DNA of 64,000 bases. Source: Haliclystus octoradiatus. Lineage: Eukaryota; Cnidaria; Staurozoa; Stauromedusae; Haliclystidae. The translations under genes and the position numbers were made by a program. Under the pieces are notes generated by a model. That model had not been told where the DNA came from. It did not search any database and worked only from the letters and a program-made list of their open reading frames with translations. How positions within the stretch are numbered: the first letter of the stretch is position 1; every line of letters begins with the position of its first letter. Below, in pieces: positions 33,781 to 46,478 of the stretch. The stretch covers positions 15,071,767-15,135,766 of the forward strand of contig OU744450.1 of NCBI GenBank assembly GCA_916610825.1. The letters run 5' to 3'.

Positions 33781-34925
33781 GCTATCAATACCAATACTGA
33801 TGACAGTCAAACTTCTAACAGTTACTATTTTTATGAAATACGCCTGCCGAATCTTATGGACCAGTATCCATAAACCATGCTTTATGAATGAAACATACTC
33901 AAAACGTGATTCCAAAGGAGGTTATTGCCCACAAGACAGAACCATCACAGATGATATGCATGCATGGAGCCTTGCATGCATCTTGTTATATATTTCGAAT
34001 ATGTATAGCTATTTGACAATTTCCCTATGACATCGTGATAGTTCTGACCTACCTTCACCATTACGGTAAACTACTTACCGCAATTGGACCGGCTGTCGAA
34101 AAGGCATAGTAGCCCGCAGATATCCTCAACGCTAGCCAAACCGCAATGCCTGCCTGCTGAGCTCACCAAAAAGCTCACAGAAAATATCGATCCATCTTCT
34201 GGAGGCGCAACACAGGATAACTAACGCCAACTGCAACCAACTTCAGAACGGAATGCAGCACCACAAATTTACTCTGTTAAACCTCCTGACCACTGTCATC
34301 AATGACATTGAATAGACGTAACTTAATTGTAGAGGACCCTCCTGAAAACCATCTAAGGTGAGTGCGGTTTCGTCATTAAATATCAAAAATATATATTAAT
34401 CAACCGGACACTAACTATGATCCATAACCGAATACTATAAATGCTTTGATTACCAACAAACAGCTACCATTAAACCAATAATAATGCCGGTAATAACTCC
34501 AATTAAAAATATAGGGTTATTTTAACGATCCAATTCCACATGCTTCCTTAATTTTTTATTTGTATTCAATGAATATGCTTAGAGGTACGGTAGTAAATAT
34601 ATCTGATATACGGCTCTCAAGTGACCAATTGAGGGTCTATCTTATGGCCCAAAATTCACCACGTCTCAGTATACTTGGCCAAATCTAGCTTACATATCTA
34701 GAATCCGTACAATGGTACAATGGTACAGGGCCTTTACAGATCCACACAGTATAGGGCATTGAGCGACCATCCCACAGTGGGAGTCTCTCATTGGAAGCAA
34801 CACTGTTCCAGCACGACCTCCATGTTGATCGTCTATTATACAAACGTAATCACAAACGAGTGACTGTGAGGCCACACTCACGCGGTCCTGAAAGAGATTA
34901 AGACATTGAATATGCAGCACAGGCT
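33781..34925. other. No gene recognised (possible Penelope 5' part)
   Basis: The sequence lies directly upstream of the Penelope-like RT and may include its decayed 5' region, but no motif is clear. Confidence 0.35.
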
Positions 34926-34929
34926 AATT

Positions 34930-36240
34930 TAAAACGGGCAAAGCCATATATAGGTAAAGTTCTGAAACACTTGCAGGACACTACGATATATCACCATCTA
35001 GGCACCATTGACCACACATCCTGTATGTGCACATCAATCACGAATTTTCTCAAAAGATTAGAACGACAAGGATTAATTGATACAAATACATTATCCTTAC
35101 TCACATCCATGCCAACCAAAACACTGTTCTATACCTTAACAAAGATCCACACGCCTGATATACGAGGGAGACTCATTGCTTTAACTCACACATCGAAAGA
35201 CTATCAGCGTTTGTGGACGATGCCTTGAAACCACTCAGAAGGCGTATCGAGTCCCACGTCAGGGACATCCAAGATTTCCTTAAAATTATCAAAAACATCG
35301 TGGTTGAGGAGAAGTCATTGCTAGTTACTCTTGACGTATCTGCACTACACCAACATAAAGATGGTGCATGGGATTGAGGTTTATACAATCGTTTGTGAAC
35401 AAGCACAATCAGATCTTTAGAGGCCCTCAAATCTGAACACCAGTAGACATTATATACACATAATATTGTCAACAAGTTATTTTATGTTCAATAACCAATA
35501 CTACCTGCAAATCTCGGGCACCGCAATGGTCACAAGATTTGCTCCTATGGCTATGCCAACATTTATATGACAGACTTAGAAGAACATATTAAGAACATCC
35601 TTCGTTACTTTTGCGTTACCTAGATGGCATACTTCTGATATGGAAACATGGTAACGAAGCACTAGGGATGTTCATCAACACATAGCATCCTCCCAGTTAA
35701 TTCGCAACATAGCCCTGACACAAAATGGGGGTATAGTCAAGGCACAAAGCATCCGATATGTGCGAATTATTATTTGATCGTAATCTCCTCCTATTGCGAT
35801 TGTACAATCGTATCTGTTGTTTTGCGCTGAAGGTTATCCAGAAAAGAAAACCTTGGCCGTGATCACCAACATATATAGAGAGTATTCCTGTGATACCTCG
35901 AAGCAAAAGAAACCAAATTCAACGCAAGGTCAGGCATTAATGATCAATTCGTACCACCCAATAATCAAACCAACCTTTAAACATCTCTATGCAACTATGT
36001 TGAAGCCACACTTATAGTTACATAAGACACACGTCATTACTGTGTTTAACAGAGATAAGAAACTTATGAGATTATTTAATCCATACTCGTGACAGTGGCT
36101 CAATTCGCCAGAGTTTGTAATGCTGATTCTAAATCAAAGGTCACAATGCAGACTATAGTCTACGCAATTATAATTGCCTGCGTCATGACCTAATGCGTAT
36201 TTCATTGAGTGATTAAGGCAAACACAACGACAGTCTTTTT
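34930..36240 (+). pseudogene. Penelope-like element, decayed reverse transcriptase
   Basis: Penelope-like retroelements encode an RT, usually followed by a GIY-YIG endonuclease. In shifting frames one reads QDTTIYHHLGTIDHT, ITNFLKRLERQGLIDTNT, a LFYTLTKIHTPDIRGR block, a SYVDDALKPL-like segment, LLVTLDVSALY (first catalytic Asp), YYLQISGTAMGTRFAP, and a decayed equivalent of the second Asp motif near 35615. A PLE-type NSYHPIIKP segment with YATMLKPHL lies at about 35940-36015. At least three frameshifts or stops break it. A GIY-YIG domain may be represented by IVYAII at about 36155, but is not convincing. Confidence 0.85.
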
Positions 36241-37107
36241 GTAACACCTGGGACACCGGAGAGCGTGCCTGTGGCAGGAACTAAATCCCACCTAAGAGTT
36301 GAATTAGATAATACATATATTAGAGTACTACTACAAAGTAATGAGCGAGGTGGCAGCAGCGATGATTTTTAAATTCTACTGTGGATTATATAAGTCATTA
36401 CATTCAACGTAAACTGAAAACTGAAAAACAACTGCAGATTATATACCAGCGTTGTTTCTTCACGGCCTACGGGGACAGAGGCCTCAGGCCGGATAGCTAC
36501 TTGAGATCGGGCTCGAGATAGAAACTTTTCTATCTTCGAAATCCAACCCATGACAATCACATTCATAGAAACATGATTGCATTACACTTCATGGTAACCG
36601 ACGTTGATCTCGATGTGTAACTTGTCTGCCTTATGTGCTAACAACACATGATAATATTTGATGGCCAACATTTCAAATTTTTGGGAAAATAGTATCAAGA
36701 CGCAATCCCGAATATCCGACATCTGTTGGTGCTTAGCCGGCGTCCAGACTAAAACTTGAAGGAAAGTGAAAAGACTTTCCTTCAGCAACGTTTTGGTCTT
36801 TAAAAATTTTATTCTAACTTTGAGAGTCCAGCAAATAAATATGGAGAAAGACAACTCATAAATGGTTGTATTACTCTTGTTAAACAATCGCAAACCATTT
36901 CACAGAGTTCCAAAATGGCTGAAAAAGACACAACATTCTCTTGCACATGCGCACTGCTGTTGAAACGTGCTCGGGTGCAGGCCAAAAAACATAAATGACA
37001 TCAGTGTCCCAACTCTTGTAAATAGATGGCTCTGGCAATGCTGGTTACACGCAACTTTCGTTTATTCTCAGTGAGTGAATTTAATTTGTTGTTTTACTTT
37101 TGAAACT
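36241..37107. other. No gene recognised
   Basis: Includes a small hairpin (GGAAAGTGAAAAGACTTTCC at about 36760-36780) and CACATGCGCAC, a partial NRF1-like site, at about 36944. It may include the promoter of the THAP-type gene that follows. Confidence 0.4.
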
Positions 37108-37397
37108 ATGGTTTTTTGTATGATATATCAATGTGGTAATAAAAATGATGTAATAAAGGTTCCTACTACAGATTCCCTGCTATAATCACAACACATGGAG
37201 ATCAAACTGAGGAGCAATCTCGAAGAAGCAAAACGAAATGAATAGCTGCCGTAAATCGCAAGGACATAACAGAAAATATTCTTAACAAAGGTTGTGTTTG
37301 CTTTAAGCAAATTGTTTTTGGTAAGGCAGCAAAACTATTTGATGAATATAATGTTGATTGGGTTCCCAACCTAGAGCTAGGCTTATGGCAACATTAA
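37108..37397 (+). pseudogene. THAP-domain protein remnant
   Basis: THAP domains are C2CH zinc-binding DNA-recognition modules in animals and their transposons. From the ATG at 37108 the first frame gives MVFCMIYQCGNKND. After a one-base shift near 37170 the second frame gives HGDQTEEQSRRSKTK, a stop, IAAVNRKDITENILNKG, CVCFKQ and LFDEYNVDWVPNLELG. This is the typical THAP order: N-terminal Cys pair, a W-x-x-x-I/V-N-R block, C-x-x-H, and a final V/A-P-S/N motif. The conserved Trp is now TGA, and the last zinc ligand reads Gln instead of His. It is therefore inactive. Its origin may be a THAP-bearing transposon rather than a host gene. Confidence 0.78.
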
Positions 37398-40250
37398 GCA
37401 ACACTAACCGAAAGTAAAATCGTGCTTCTCACGGCGTGCTGAACGCGGTGGGTCTAAACAGCGGAAACGCAGAAGTGCACGGAAAAACGAGATAATCATT
37501 GTTTTGAATTAGTGGCTTTCAAGAGAGCACAATCTTTAAATGAGAATAAAACCACAGATTATCCTTTACATATGCAGTAGAACCTAACATGAAAAAACAA
37601 TGGCGTAATTCTTTTTTCGATCTGGAAATTATTTCTTGATGAAAAATGGCTTCAAATTGATGTTTTGACCCAAATGTCGCCGAGAAAAAACGGGATTGGA
37701 TCTATCTTTATGACGGAATAAGTCACATATCGTGTGGTTATTCTAACAGACTTAAGAGTAGGCTGATCACGCAACGTTATCTTTGAGGTGACGTAGCTCC
37801 TAAAAGCAACAAAAAATTGTTTTTGACAAGGGTGAGCCATGAACAAACAAATAATCTCGCGAGTTACGTAAAAAATATGTAATTTGTGATTCCAGAAGCA
37901 GAATAAAGTCAATTGAAACGCGCGATCGAAATAATTTCTCGTAGCGCCATTAAGCGTGTTGAATTTGATATAGATTACGTTTTAACACAAATGTCGAACG
38001 ATGCGACTGTTCTTTTGTGACTAGTTTAGTGACACATATTAGTTGCGTATTTTGTGTGACTGCAGTCCTTTTCAAATCTATAATAAGTAGACACGCATTA
38101 GTCCTTCGAAATAGGTTGATCCTATAGCTACGCTAGGTTATAACTTACTTTGGTTATAACTATTTTTAACTTTTGTCTGAGTTGTTCGTGAGTGAATATT
38201 TCTGTAAGATATTCTTTTCATGATCTAAATGTGAATTTACACTAACTCGCTATGCACAGGCATGCACAGGTACATGCGGCTATTCCCCAGAATCAGGCCA
38301 GGATACAAGATTTTGAATACCCCTGTCAAAATGACGTAATCAAATTGCCACGCCCATATTAGGGGACAAAACCCCCCTACTGCAACGGCCCTGGAAGAGG
38401 AAATAAATAGTCATTTAACAGTCCCAAGGCACCAACAATCTTTTTCATCATTTATTTTGTTTAATAAATGGGGAATCTTAAATTGTTTCTAAATTGGATA
38501 CCGTTACATTAAATGACCAATCAAGGCAATATTAGCCTGCGTGCAGACTAAAATCAATTTTGGCGAAATTGTAAATATAGGTGATGTACGTTGTTCAATC
38601 GAATTTGAAAGCATAGTGATAAAAGATTAATTAAATAGTATAGTTAGCTAATTAAATTAATTATCAACAGACAGTACTGATATCCTTTCTGATCTTTGAC
38701 TACTAATCGCCGCTGGAATCATTTCTACGGTTCTCCACAATCCAATAAATCAAAATCAAAACATTGATACAGTAGGCTCATCATTTGGGATGAAGCCAAC
38801 ATCTCTTTCTCAATTAATGATTACCCAGTTTCTAGATCTCATAGTTGACTAACAGTTCATAATTGAGCACATGCATACAGAGAAGAAAAAGTGTATATTT
38901 GTAAACAATTGAGCTGCTGTAAAGTTGCAAAGCAAACCAATAATGTAAATGAATAACGAGATGACATTTATTTTTGTTTCACAAAGTTAACAGTCACATT
39001 GATAATTCCATATTCTGGAGGACATATATGGCAAATATGACAACTTGTATCGACTTTACGATTTGGCAAACGAGTGAATTTTCTCAGAATATTGAAGCCA
39101 AAGCTGCAGATATAATAACTTTCACCGTCTGAATTCCTTCGATGATAATTCTCCCTCACACATCAAAGATCAGATTATAATTTAAATGTTCGAAGATACT
39201 GTATACTAAGTGAGTAAGTGATCAAAACAACATTCATGGCTCATGACTGCACCCCAACAAAATAACCGTGTGTCAAAAATAAGTAAGTTTACCGCTCGTG
39301 GTTTTTGAATCTCTTTAACGAATATGTGTAGATTATTTCTCTGTGAAATATGTCCAAGATTGAAGTAGTTTGTTAATTGTTCTAAAACCAATCATATTGC
39401 GTAAAGCATGGACAGGCTTGATATTCGTTCAATCAAATACTTGCCTTAATCTGCAGTTTGACATTTTCTATGTCACGATTGTTACAAAGTTTGTCAACTG
39501 TTATCGAAGAGAATCAAAATTTTCATCTAACCAGTCAGGTGCCAAACAGAATTCATGTCAAGTGCTATCGAAGTACATCAATTGTTAAAGTTTCTGATCA
39601 TTACCCAATCACAATGGACTGAGATCATTTGATTGCTTGCAAGCTGTTCAATCGATTCAGTTTCTGGAGCGATGACGTTTGCAATGTTCATTCAGGTAAA
39701 AAGTCCCTACTTCATAGACATGATCCATCATTTATCAAATCTTAGCAGAATATCGTGCAGAAAACCAGATTACATCATGATTACGCTATCGAGGGAAAAG
39801 GTACATTTTTCAATTTACATATGCGACCCCCCTCTAGCCGGGCCTGCCAAGGTAGTGGGTGCTGCAAAGTATTTATTGCACTCCTTCGGATTATTTAAGT
39901 ATTACTAAATCATTAGAAAGACATTTTTCAATTATCATTTCAAAGTTTAAGTTTAAAATCGAGATTTTCAAAGTAGAAACGAGACATCAAAAAGGTACAG
40001 GTAAATCAAAATCCAGTTACATTTACATGCATAACACTGCAAAATCTATTTGAGGATATCGTATTGCAGTTCGAACGCTAAGAATTAGTTTCCCATGATA
40101 TTCCATGGTACTCAAAGAGGACGCCACGTGAAGGCTCTCAGCATGTCTTCCAAAAATTTGTTACCTACTATGCAAGCTAAGCATTTATGGTCAAGATACA
40201 GAACTCTGCTTTCCTAGGAAATTCTGAAATTAGAAATTCATCTTAATTAA
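37398..40250. other. No gene recognised
   Basis: Mostly unassigned AT-rich DNA with some GC-richer patches at 37430-37500 and 38240-38400. Part of 37400-37950 may be the decayed downstream portion of the THAP-type element; the frames there are broken and unrecognised. Confidence 0.45.
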
Positions 40251-40252
40251 TC

Positions 40253-40365
40253 GTATGTTCATATCTATTAAAATTTCAATCTTAGTTTCTCAGCACAAAA
40301 CTGGGCTATCACTTTCTCTACATCTAGTTCAGTTTCCCGATGGACTTGCATCAAGGCAAGAATTG
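40253..40365 (-). repeat. Second copy of the hAT C-terminal region
   Basis: About 110 bp matching 40563-40678, including TCAGCACAAAACT, CTATCACTTTCTCTACA and GACTTGCATCAAGGCAA, at an offset of about 310 bp. It is more decayed than the main copy. Confidence 0.8.
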
Positions 40366-40513
40366 TATAAGAAATAGTAATAATGTATTGTGATAGTAAA
40401 ATATAGGAGCGAGGTCAACTCCCTTAAACATATAATTTAGATCTCCCTGTTATTTCTGATTAACATTCTCTATATCAAACCATAGAGAATTGAGTAATAA
40501 TATTGTAAGCTAA

Positions 40514-41710
40514 TCATTGACAGATAGCTAATATTGTCATAACATATCCCTCCATTAAATCAATAAATCGTATTTTCATATCTATTAAATTTTCAAACTT
40601 TCGTCGCTCAGCACAAAACTTGACTATCACTTTCTCTACAGCTGGTTCCATTTCCTGACTGACTTGCATCAAGGCAATACCAGTCAGTCTATCCTCAGTC
40701 ATCGTGTATCTTGTGTAAGTCTTCAGTCTACATATGATTGAGATTTTACGCTCAGCCTCGCACGATGTAGATTGTACAGTTGCTAATATTCATAATGAAA
40801 CATTGATATTGTCAAAGCAGTTACAATTCATCATCGCTAGTGTGGCCAGTGGACCGTCTGGAAGGCAGCTACTGTTTTGCTTTCCCCAATACTGCTCCCA
40901 CATATCCACTTCTCCTTCGAATGCCTTGAGCATGGGGAGATCTTCAGCATAGAATGCTGCAAATCTCAAGAAAGACTCACGCCATGTCAATTTACTCGTT
41001 GGATTAGTAGACATGACGTATACATTTTTAACAAGTGGAATGGAGCATGTTTGAAAAATCATTATGTTTAACCTATGACTATCACAGTGAGCGTATCTCT
41101 ATATATACCTTTCTATTTACTTCTAATATTTTAGCAGACACACCATTAAAACAACCAGCCATAGGGAATGCTCCATCATATCCCTGCCCGCAGCAGTCGT
41201 CCAAATTTAAACCTATGTCTGCAATAGCCTCCTTAATTGGTCTGGCAATGTTCGCTCCGGTAAGATCATATTTACAATGGAAGAAACCTACAAACTCTTC
41301 TCTCATCATACATTTGTCATCCACATACCTTAACATTAAAGATAGTTGTTCTTTCTTAGAGCAATGAAGACACTCATCTGCTATGATAGAATAAAATGGT
41401 TTTGCCTAACCGAATCAACAATCTGCTCAGATATAACCTCTCCGCAATATCGAATCGAAATAAGCTGATTCTGAGTAGTCTTAGATAAGTAACTTGTATT
41501 TCCTGCACACGTTTCTAAGTGTGCCTTGAGAGCAGTCTCACATGCCCTTATCCTAAAATTCACTAGTTCAATAAAATTCCTTACTGGTTCTCTCGCATAC
41601 TCTCCTGATTTAGTGTGATACTTAGAGTCATCACGATGTCCTCTCAAAGAAATTCCAGTACGTCCACAATACTTAACACGGTCTGATCTTAATTCAGTCA
41701 AAATAGCTCA
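40514..41710 (-). pseudogene. hAT-type transposase (DUF4371/ZMYM-like), broken
   Basis: Read on the minus strand this is a cut-and-paste transposase of the hAT superfamily of the DUF4371/ZMYM1/THAP12 type. In order: SLRGHRDDSKYH, CAGNTSYLSKTTQNQ, SEQIVDSVRQ, then after a one-base shift near 41393 FYSIIADECL (first catalytic Asp block), REEFVGFFHCKYDLTG, and CCGQGYDGAFPMAGCF (the conserved C-x-x-Q-x-x-D-G-A block). Then comes a jump of several hundred residues to RESFLRFAAFY, an in-frame TGA near 40795, SCEAERKISIICRLKTYTR and MTEDRLTGIAL, the hAT C-terminal dimerisation motif. Much of the helical insertion domain is deleted, so it is inactive. No TIRs were identified. Confidence 0.87.
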
Positions 41711-42540
41711 AAACAAGGTATAACCCACCACTAACTGCAACAATAGGTTTTTTATATCAAAATGATCAACAAAGCCTGCTCTATAACATACTAGAAGTCC
41801 TTGAAAATCCAAACATTATTTATCCCAAAATTTAACACATTTCTATTTCAAAGGCATGAAAATGAGGTTGGCACTTAAATTCCAATATTCTATCAACAAA
41901 ATCTACCAAAATCACCAGAGAAATTCATACTGTGAATCAGAACAACGATAAGTTGAAAAAAAAACCTTTACTTTCGTTTGTCCTAAATCAGAATAAGGTT
42001 AGAGTTGAAATGTGCTATAAATGCTCTAAAACAATAGAATTCTGTGGAAAACTTGGAATAGAAGCACGACAGGCATCATAGATACTGGCTTAGGCTACTT
42101 TAATATTTTATCTCGAAAGAAAGGCTACTCATTGGATATAGACTGTGACGAGAATGGAACAATCAAGACTATCAAGGCTACTTATTTCAGCTAAAATTCC
42201 TATATAACGTGGTAAAGCTACAACGTGAAAGATGAAAAAGATATAATTAGTCATTGTGTTCAAAATATACGTTCAGCATCAACTTATGTTATACTATCAC
42301 CAATGGCATTATTGAGATCACATGATTGATTATGATCTTCATCTAAGATGTGTGCAATACAAGCTACATTTCACCGACCAAGTTGCAAGTTAGAGTTTCC
42401 GAGCTACACACGCTATAATCTGTGGAAAAAATGAGTCATATTCCGTTCAGTTGTCGGAAGTAGAATAACCTTCGCCTATCATTAGCACAGGACCATCCCA
42501 AAACCCATTTGAAAAAGCGCAACATTCAACTATAAACTTG
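41711..42540. other. No gene recognised
   Basis: AT-rich sequence beyond the 5' end of the hAT remnant. It may include its N-terminal part, but no BED or THAP zinc finger is visible. Confidence 0.4.
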
Positions 42541-43724
42541 CTTTTCTTGTTCAATCAAAATAGAGTGAAGTGGGAAATTGCGAGTGGTAATATTAATGAA
42601 ATAAATATAATGCAATTGGAAAATGTATTGTCGCAAGATATTAATTAAATAAGGCTCGCAGTATCGAGGTAATATCAACCTGCTCGGGTCGCAATTAACG
42701 CTATTGAGAACAACTGATAAACTAATGTTTCAAATAAATCGTAAATTACGATGAATCTTTAATGGACGGATCGTAATAGCATCAAATCACTTAGATCTGA
42801 TTATGCAACACATCAATGAGCAAATATATCCACAACTGCCATGGTTGATTGAGATAGAATAGATTCACTGAATTGCAGTAATATATCATTCAACAAGTTA
42901 GTTTGTGTTGGATATCCTCTGCAAAAAATTTTTCTGAACTGTTCTCTGTTCATGGACTGTCCACGAAATATTAAGCGATTTAACGGTTATGAATAGTTCA
43001 TAAACACCTCATGATGTTCATGAAAGTACAAAATATCCATGAACTGTTTAAACTAAAGTATGCCGGTCGGAATAACCCTGTAAGGATCTAAACCGATTTG
43101 ATTAGGATAAAGAAATTATCACCACATTATAATTTGCATTATTAAATGCTACATATACTAATAGCTTATTTCTAAATTAAATCTACTAAATGATTAAACC
43201 ATGATACACTACTATGATGACATGCAGGCTTTCTATTTTAACTAATCAAACTAATATATGTCTTATCAACAAATGCCCACAAAATGATACCATTGTAATG
43301 TTGGTATTATCGAAATGTAAGGCATAATATACATTCCTTAGCATGTCCACTGTAAATAACATGCCATTCATCTTATATATCATCATATATTCATGATATA
43401 TGATTGCCATAAAATGAATCTATATTACATTCCCAATCAATCAGGAAGCTGTGGACATATTTGTTAAACTTGAATTGATATGTTGCATAATCAGATTGAA
43501 ATGATTTGGTGCTTTAACAATCTGTCCATGAACAGCGTAATTTCCAATCTTGATCAATTGCTCTCATACCAACAGTAATAATTGTGATCCTAGCAGGTGG
43601 ATAGTACTGTAACTGTGAGCATTACTTAATTATGTGTCTTTTCCAATACATTTTTCAATTGTGTTATATTTATTTCATTAATATTACCACTCGCAATTCA
43701 CTCTATTTTGATTGAACAAGAAAA
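42541..43724. mobile_element. Foldback element with about 400-bp inverted arms
   Basis: The outer 85 bp are close inverted copies (GTTCAATCAAAATAGAGTGA and GCGAGTGGTAATATTAATGA at the left; their complements at the right). Inner parts pair less well (CTGATTATGCAACACATCAAT against its diverged inverse at about 43470-43500). The loop holds GTTCATGAAC-family sequence at 42915-43055. The layout repeats that of the giant palindrome at 6195-11362. It sits just downstream of the LINE's 3' end. No coding content. Confidence 0.82.
42915..43055. repeat. GTTCATGAAC-family sequence inside the foldback
   Basis: Starts CCTCTGCAAAAAATTTTTCT and continues with GAACTGTTC, GTTCATGGACTGTCC and ATGTTCATGAAAG. 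It resembles the left terminus of the array at 9629-10305 but has diverged. Confidence 0.6.
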
Positions 43725-45010
43725 GAAAAGATTGTCTTCGTTAGGAAAACAGCGATAAAAGATCTTTTAAATGTAGCGACGTTGAACTTGTTCTAATATA
43801 AATATATCTTTCTTTACGTATGGCGAGAATGTTTCAGATGCATCTTCCGCGATGGGTCGCACATAAACAATGAAGGCACGCATTAAATGTTCAAGGTCAT
43901 TCCAGTGCAGAGATTTTAAAAGATAATTCGATACACGGTAAGCTTTTCGAGAGATAATTTTGCAATGTGAAGAAAACTTCATATCTGGGCTTATATAAAC
44001 ACCAATATCTGGTACCGATTTATTGACAACTGATAGTTTAGCATCATTCATGTTATATGTTAAAATTGGGTTTCGACAACCAAGATGCAAGGAAGAACAT
44101 TTTCCAGCTGCAACAACTAGTTGCCAAGTTGATGACCATTCAAGAATATCTTTGATGGCACTTTGAAAAGATTTCAGAGTGTCTTCGAATGGACCGCGTC
44201 AAGGCTATAAACTGTGTACAGCTTCATATCATCGGCAAAGAGTTTGCATTTAACATGATTAAATAAATCTGGTACATCATTGATGTACAGTAAAACAGCA
44301 ACGGTCCAAGTACTGAACCTTGGGGAACACCACCAGTACAGTGATATTTTTCGGATAAACATCTCCAACACGTACACATTGCGTTCTGAGTGAGAGATAC
44401 TGTTCAATCCATGTGAGTGGTGGACCACAAATTCCGTAAGCTTTTAGTTTAATTAATAGTTTCTGATGAGGGACAATGTCAAAAGCTTTTGCCAAATCTA
44501 TGTAAACAATGTCAATACATTTTCTATTCTCCAGGGCAAGTGTCCAATCATCAAAAATTTCCAATAGCTGACTGGCTGTACACGTATTCTTTAGAAAGTC
44601 GTGTTGCTCAAGAGATATAAATTATTAGAAAGTAAATATTCTAAAAGGGCATCTTTGATTATTGCTTCCATTATTCTTCAGCACACACACGTTAATGGAA
44701 TCGGTCTACATTTCAATACGATTTCTGCAGGTGGCTTTTTGAAAATTGGACAGATAATGGCAGTTTTCCAAAGGTCTGGCAACGTTCCAGTCATAAATGA
44801 TAAATTAAATATGTAGCATAGTGGTTTCGCAATGTTCAAAGCAATTGATTTAAGAAAGTAAGCAGGTAAATTATCAGGGGTATTAGACAGCTTAGCTGGT
44901 AGTCGATTTATAATACGTAAGACGGAAGGAATATCAAATACCACTTCTTCAATTCATACCTTGTCCTTAACAAATACAATAGAAATTGTTTGCTTAGCAA
45001 GAAGGCTTTT

Positions 45011-45376
45011 TAGGGGTGATTAGCTCAGTTGGCAGAGCAACCGAACTTCAGATCGTGTCATATCTGATCGACTGTGGTTCAAATCCCCCTGAGGTCAACT
45101 CAGCCTTGACTTTATCTGTAATATCAAATGAGTACCATCTAAGGATGGCGGATGGAATGGCTCAGATGGAATTGCATTGTGAGTAGCTGCGGCGCATCGT
45201 TACGCATTGACAATCAAGACCTATCTGCCATGAAATCTGTTGAAATTGATCTGCAGTGTCGCGGCTGAGATCTAAGGAGCGTTTAACATCATTGCTCTTA
45301 GCGAAAAGAGGCACTCCTCTAGAAATAGAGGAGTGGTACGGGTGCCTTCGTTAGGGCGACACCGTCCACATTACTT
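45011..45376 (+). mobile_element. tRNA-derived SINE, copy 2, inside the LINE
   Basis: Same family as 9200-9579. A box TAGCTCAGTTGGCAGAGC, B box GGTTCAAATCC, shared body, hairpin ACTCCTCTAGAAATAGAGGA, and end motif GACACCGTC. It is flanked by perfect 12-bp duplications AAGAAGGCTTTT (44999-45010 and 45377-45388). The LINE reading frame resumes across it, so it landed in the LINE after that was in place. Confidence 0.96.
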
Positions 45377-45710
45377 AAGAAGGCTTTTGAGGTGTTGTCA
45401 GTGACAATATTACCATCATCTTTTCGTAAAGGCGCAACTCTTGTCTTCTTTTTCAGTGAAGTATTTACGAAGGAATAAAAAGCTCGCGAGTTTTTACATT
45501 TAACAATATTACGTTCAATGTTGCGATTATAACACTTTAATGCCTTCATACAATCATTAGCACATTTTTTAAACTTATCATAGCCATTGGGTGAAGTTCG
45601 TCAATGCCATAATCTTTTCTTTCCTTGTAACAACTTTTGTATGTATGCTGGATAATTTTTAAATCCATGGTGAACCATCTTTAACGGTACAAACTGATCA
45701 ATTAATGAGC

Positions 45711-45731
45711 ATAATAATAATAATAATAATA
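45711..45731. repeat. (AAT)n microsatellite within the LINE remnant
   Basis: Seven or so AAT units interrupt the LINE between endonuclease and linker, probably a later expansion or a scar of another insertion. Confidence 0.8.
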
Positions 45732-46478
45732 ACTTTTCATAACAACTGTTGATGGATGAAAATGTCAGAAAAAATAATATGGTTCTGTAACAGAAACATC
45801 AAAAACTGATAGCTCATCGTTGGTGAGTAATATGTCAAGAATATTATACTTTCTTGTTGGTGTTGTAACAAGTTGTGCTAAGGAATTAGCATTAAATAAG
45901 GTCAAAAATTCATTGGAAATAGAGGAATGTATAGATGTCAAACTTGACCAATCAATATTTGGGAAATTGAAGTCTCCGCATATTACAATCGTATAGGGTA
46001 TACTACAGCAAGTTGCCAATAGAGTGAACATATTTCTTGTAAGGTCTTCTGAGTAATCCGGAGGACGATACGCACAAAATAATCTAAGTCGACAGTTGTT
46101 GTTGTCAAGGATATCCACTGCAATATATTCAAGTTCATTATATAAATCTTCATAAGTTATTTGAACAGATTGTACACTGGATTTAATGAGAACGGCCACA
46201 CCTCCACCATTACGCGATAGGCGGTCACAACGATAGCAAACATAATTATTAACAGGACAGATCACAGCATCATTGTACTTTGAGGTATCTAGCCATGTTT
46301 CATTGATAGGAATGATGTCATAAGTGCCTTCTTTCAATAACATATGAAGAGAAGGTAGCTTGTTTGTGATATTTTGTGCATTAAAAAATATACACGATAT
46401 GTGCGGGTCGTTAAAGATACTAGATTGATCAACAGTATTTGAATCTATAGGTGGTAATACATGAAAAGTCTCATCTAG

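Larger units (their letters stand above)
43767..46478 (-). pseudogene. CR1/jockey-type LINE pol, broken and split by a SINE
   Basis: Minus-strand LINE with APE endonuclease and RT. The endonuclease (46440-45765) reads IIPINETWLD, GGGVAVLIKSS, CAYRPPDYS, ICGDFNFPNIDW, NILDILLTND. A linker (45549-45390) is cut by the SINE. The RT continues with LSNTPDNLPAYFLKSI, LWKTAIICPIFKK, PIPLTCVC, then VYIDLAKAFDIVPHQKLL, a shifted G-V-P-Q-G-S-V-L-type block near 44330, YINDVPDLF, and FADDMKLY (the second catalytic pair). The thumb ends at VKKDIFILEQVQRR. Several frameshifts and stops (around 44940, 44680, 44330 and 44180) inactivate it. Domain order and motifs fit the CR1/jockey group. Confidence 0.9.

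Noticed and set aside
44455..44490. CTGATGAG followed by a short stem and AAAA, resembling a hammerhead ribozyme core
   Set aside because: It is the antisense of the LINE RT block AKAFDIVPHQKL; no matching stems I and III or cleavage triplet are present.
45011..45085. tRNA gene-like A and B boxes (also at 9204-9280)
   Set aside because: The boxes are the head of a SINE with target-site duplications and a long shared body; the cloverleaf is not maintained.
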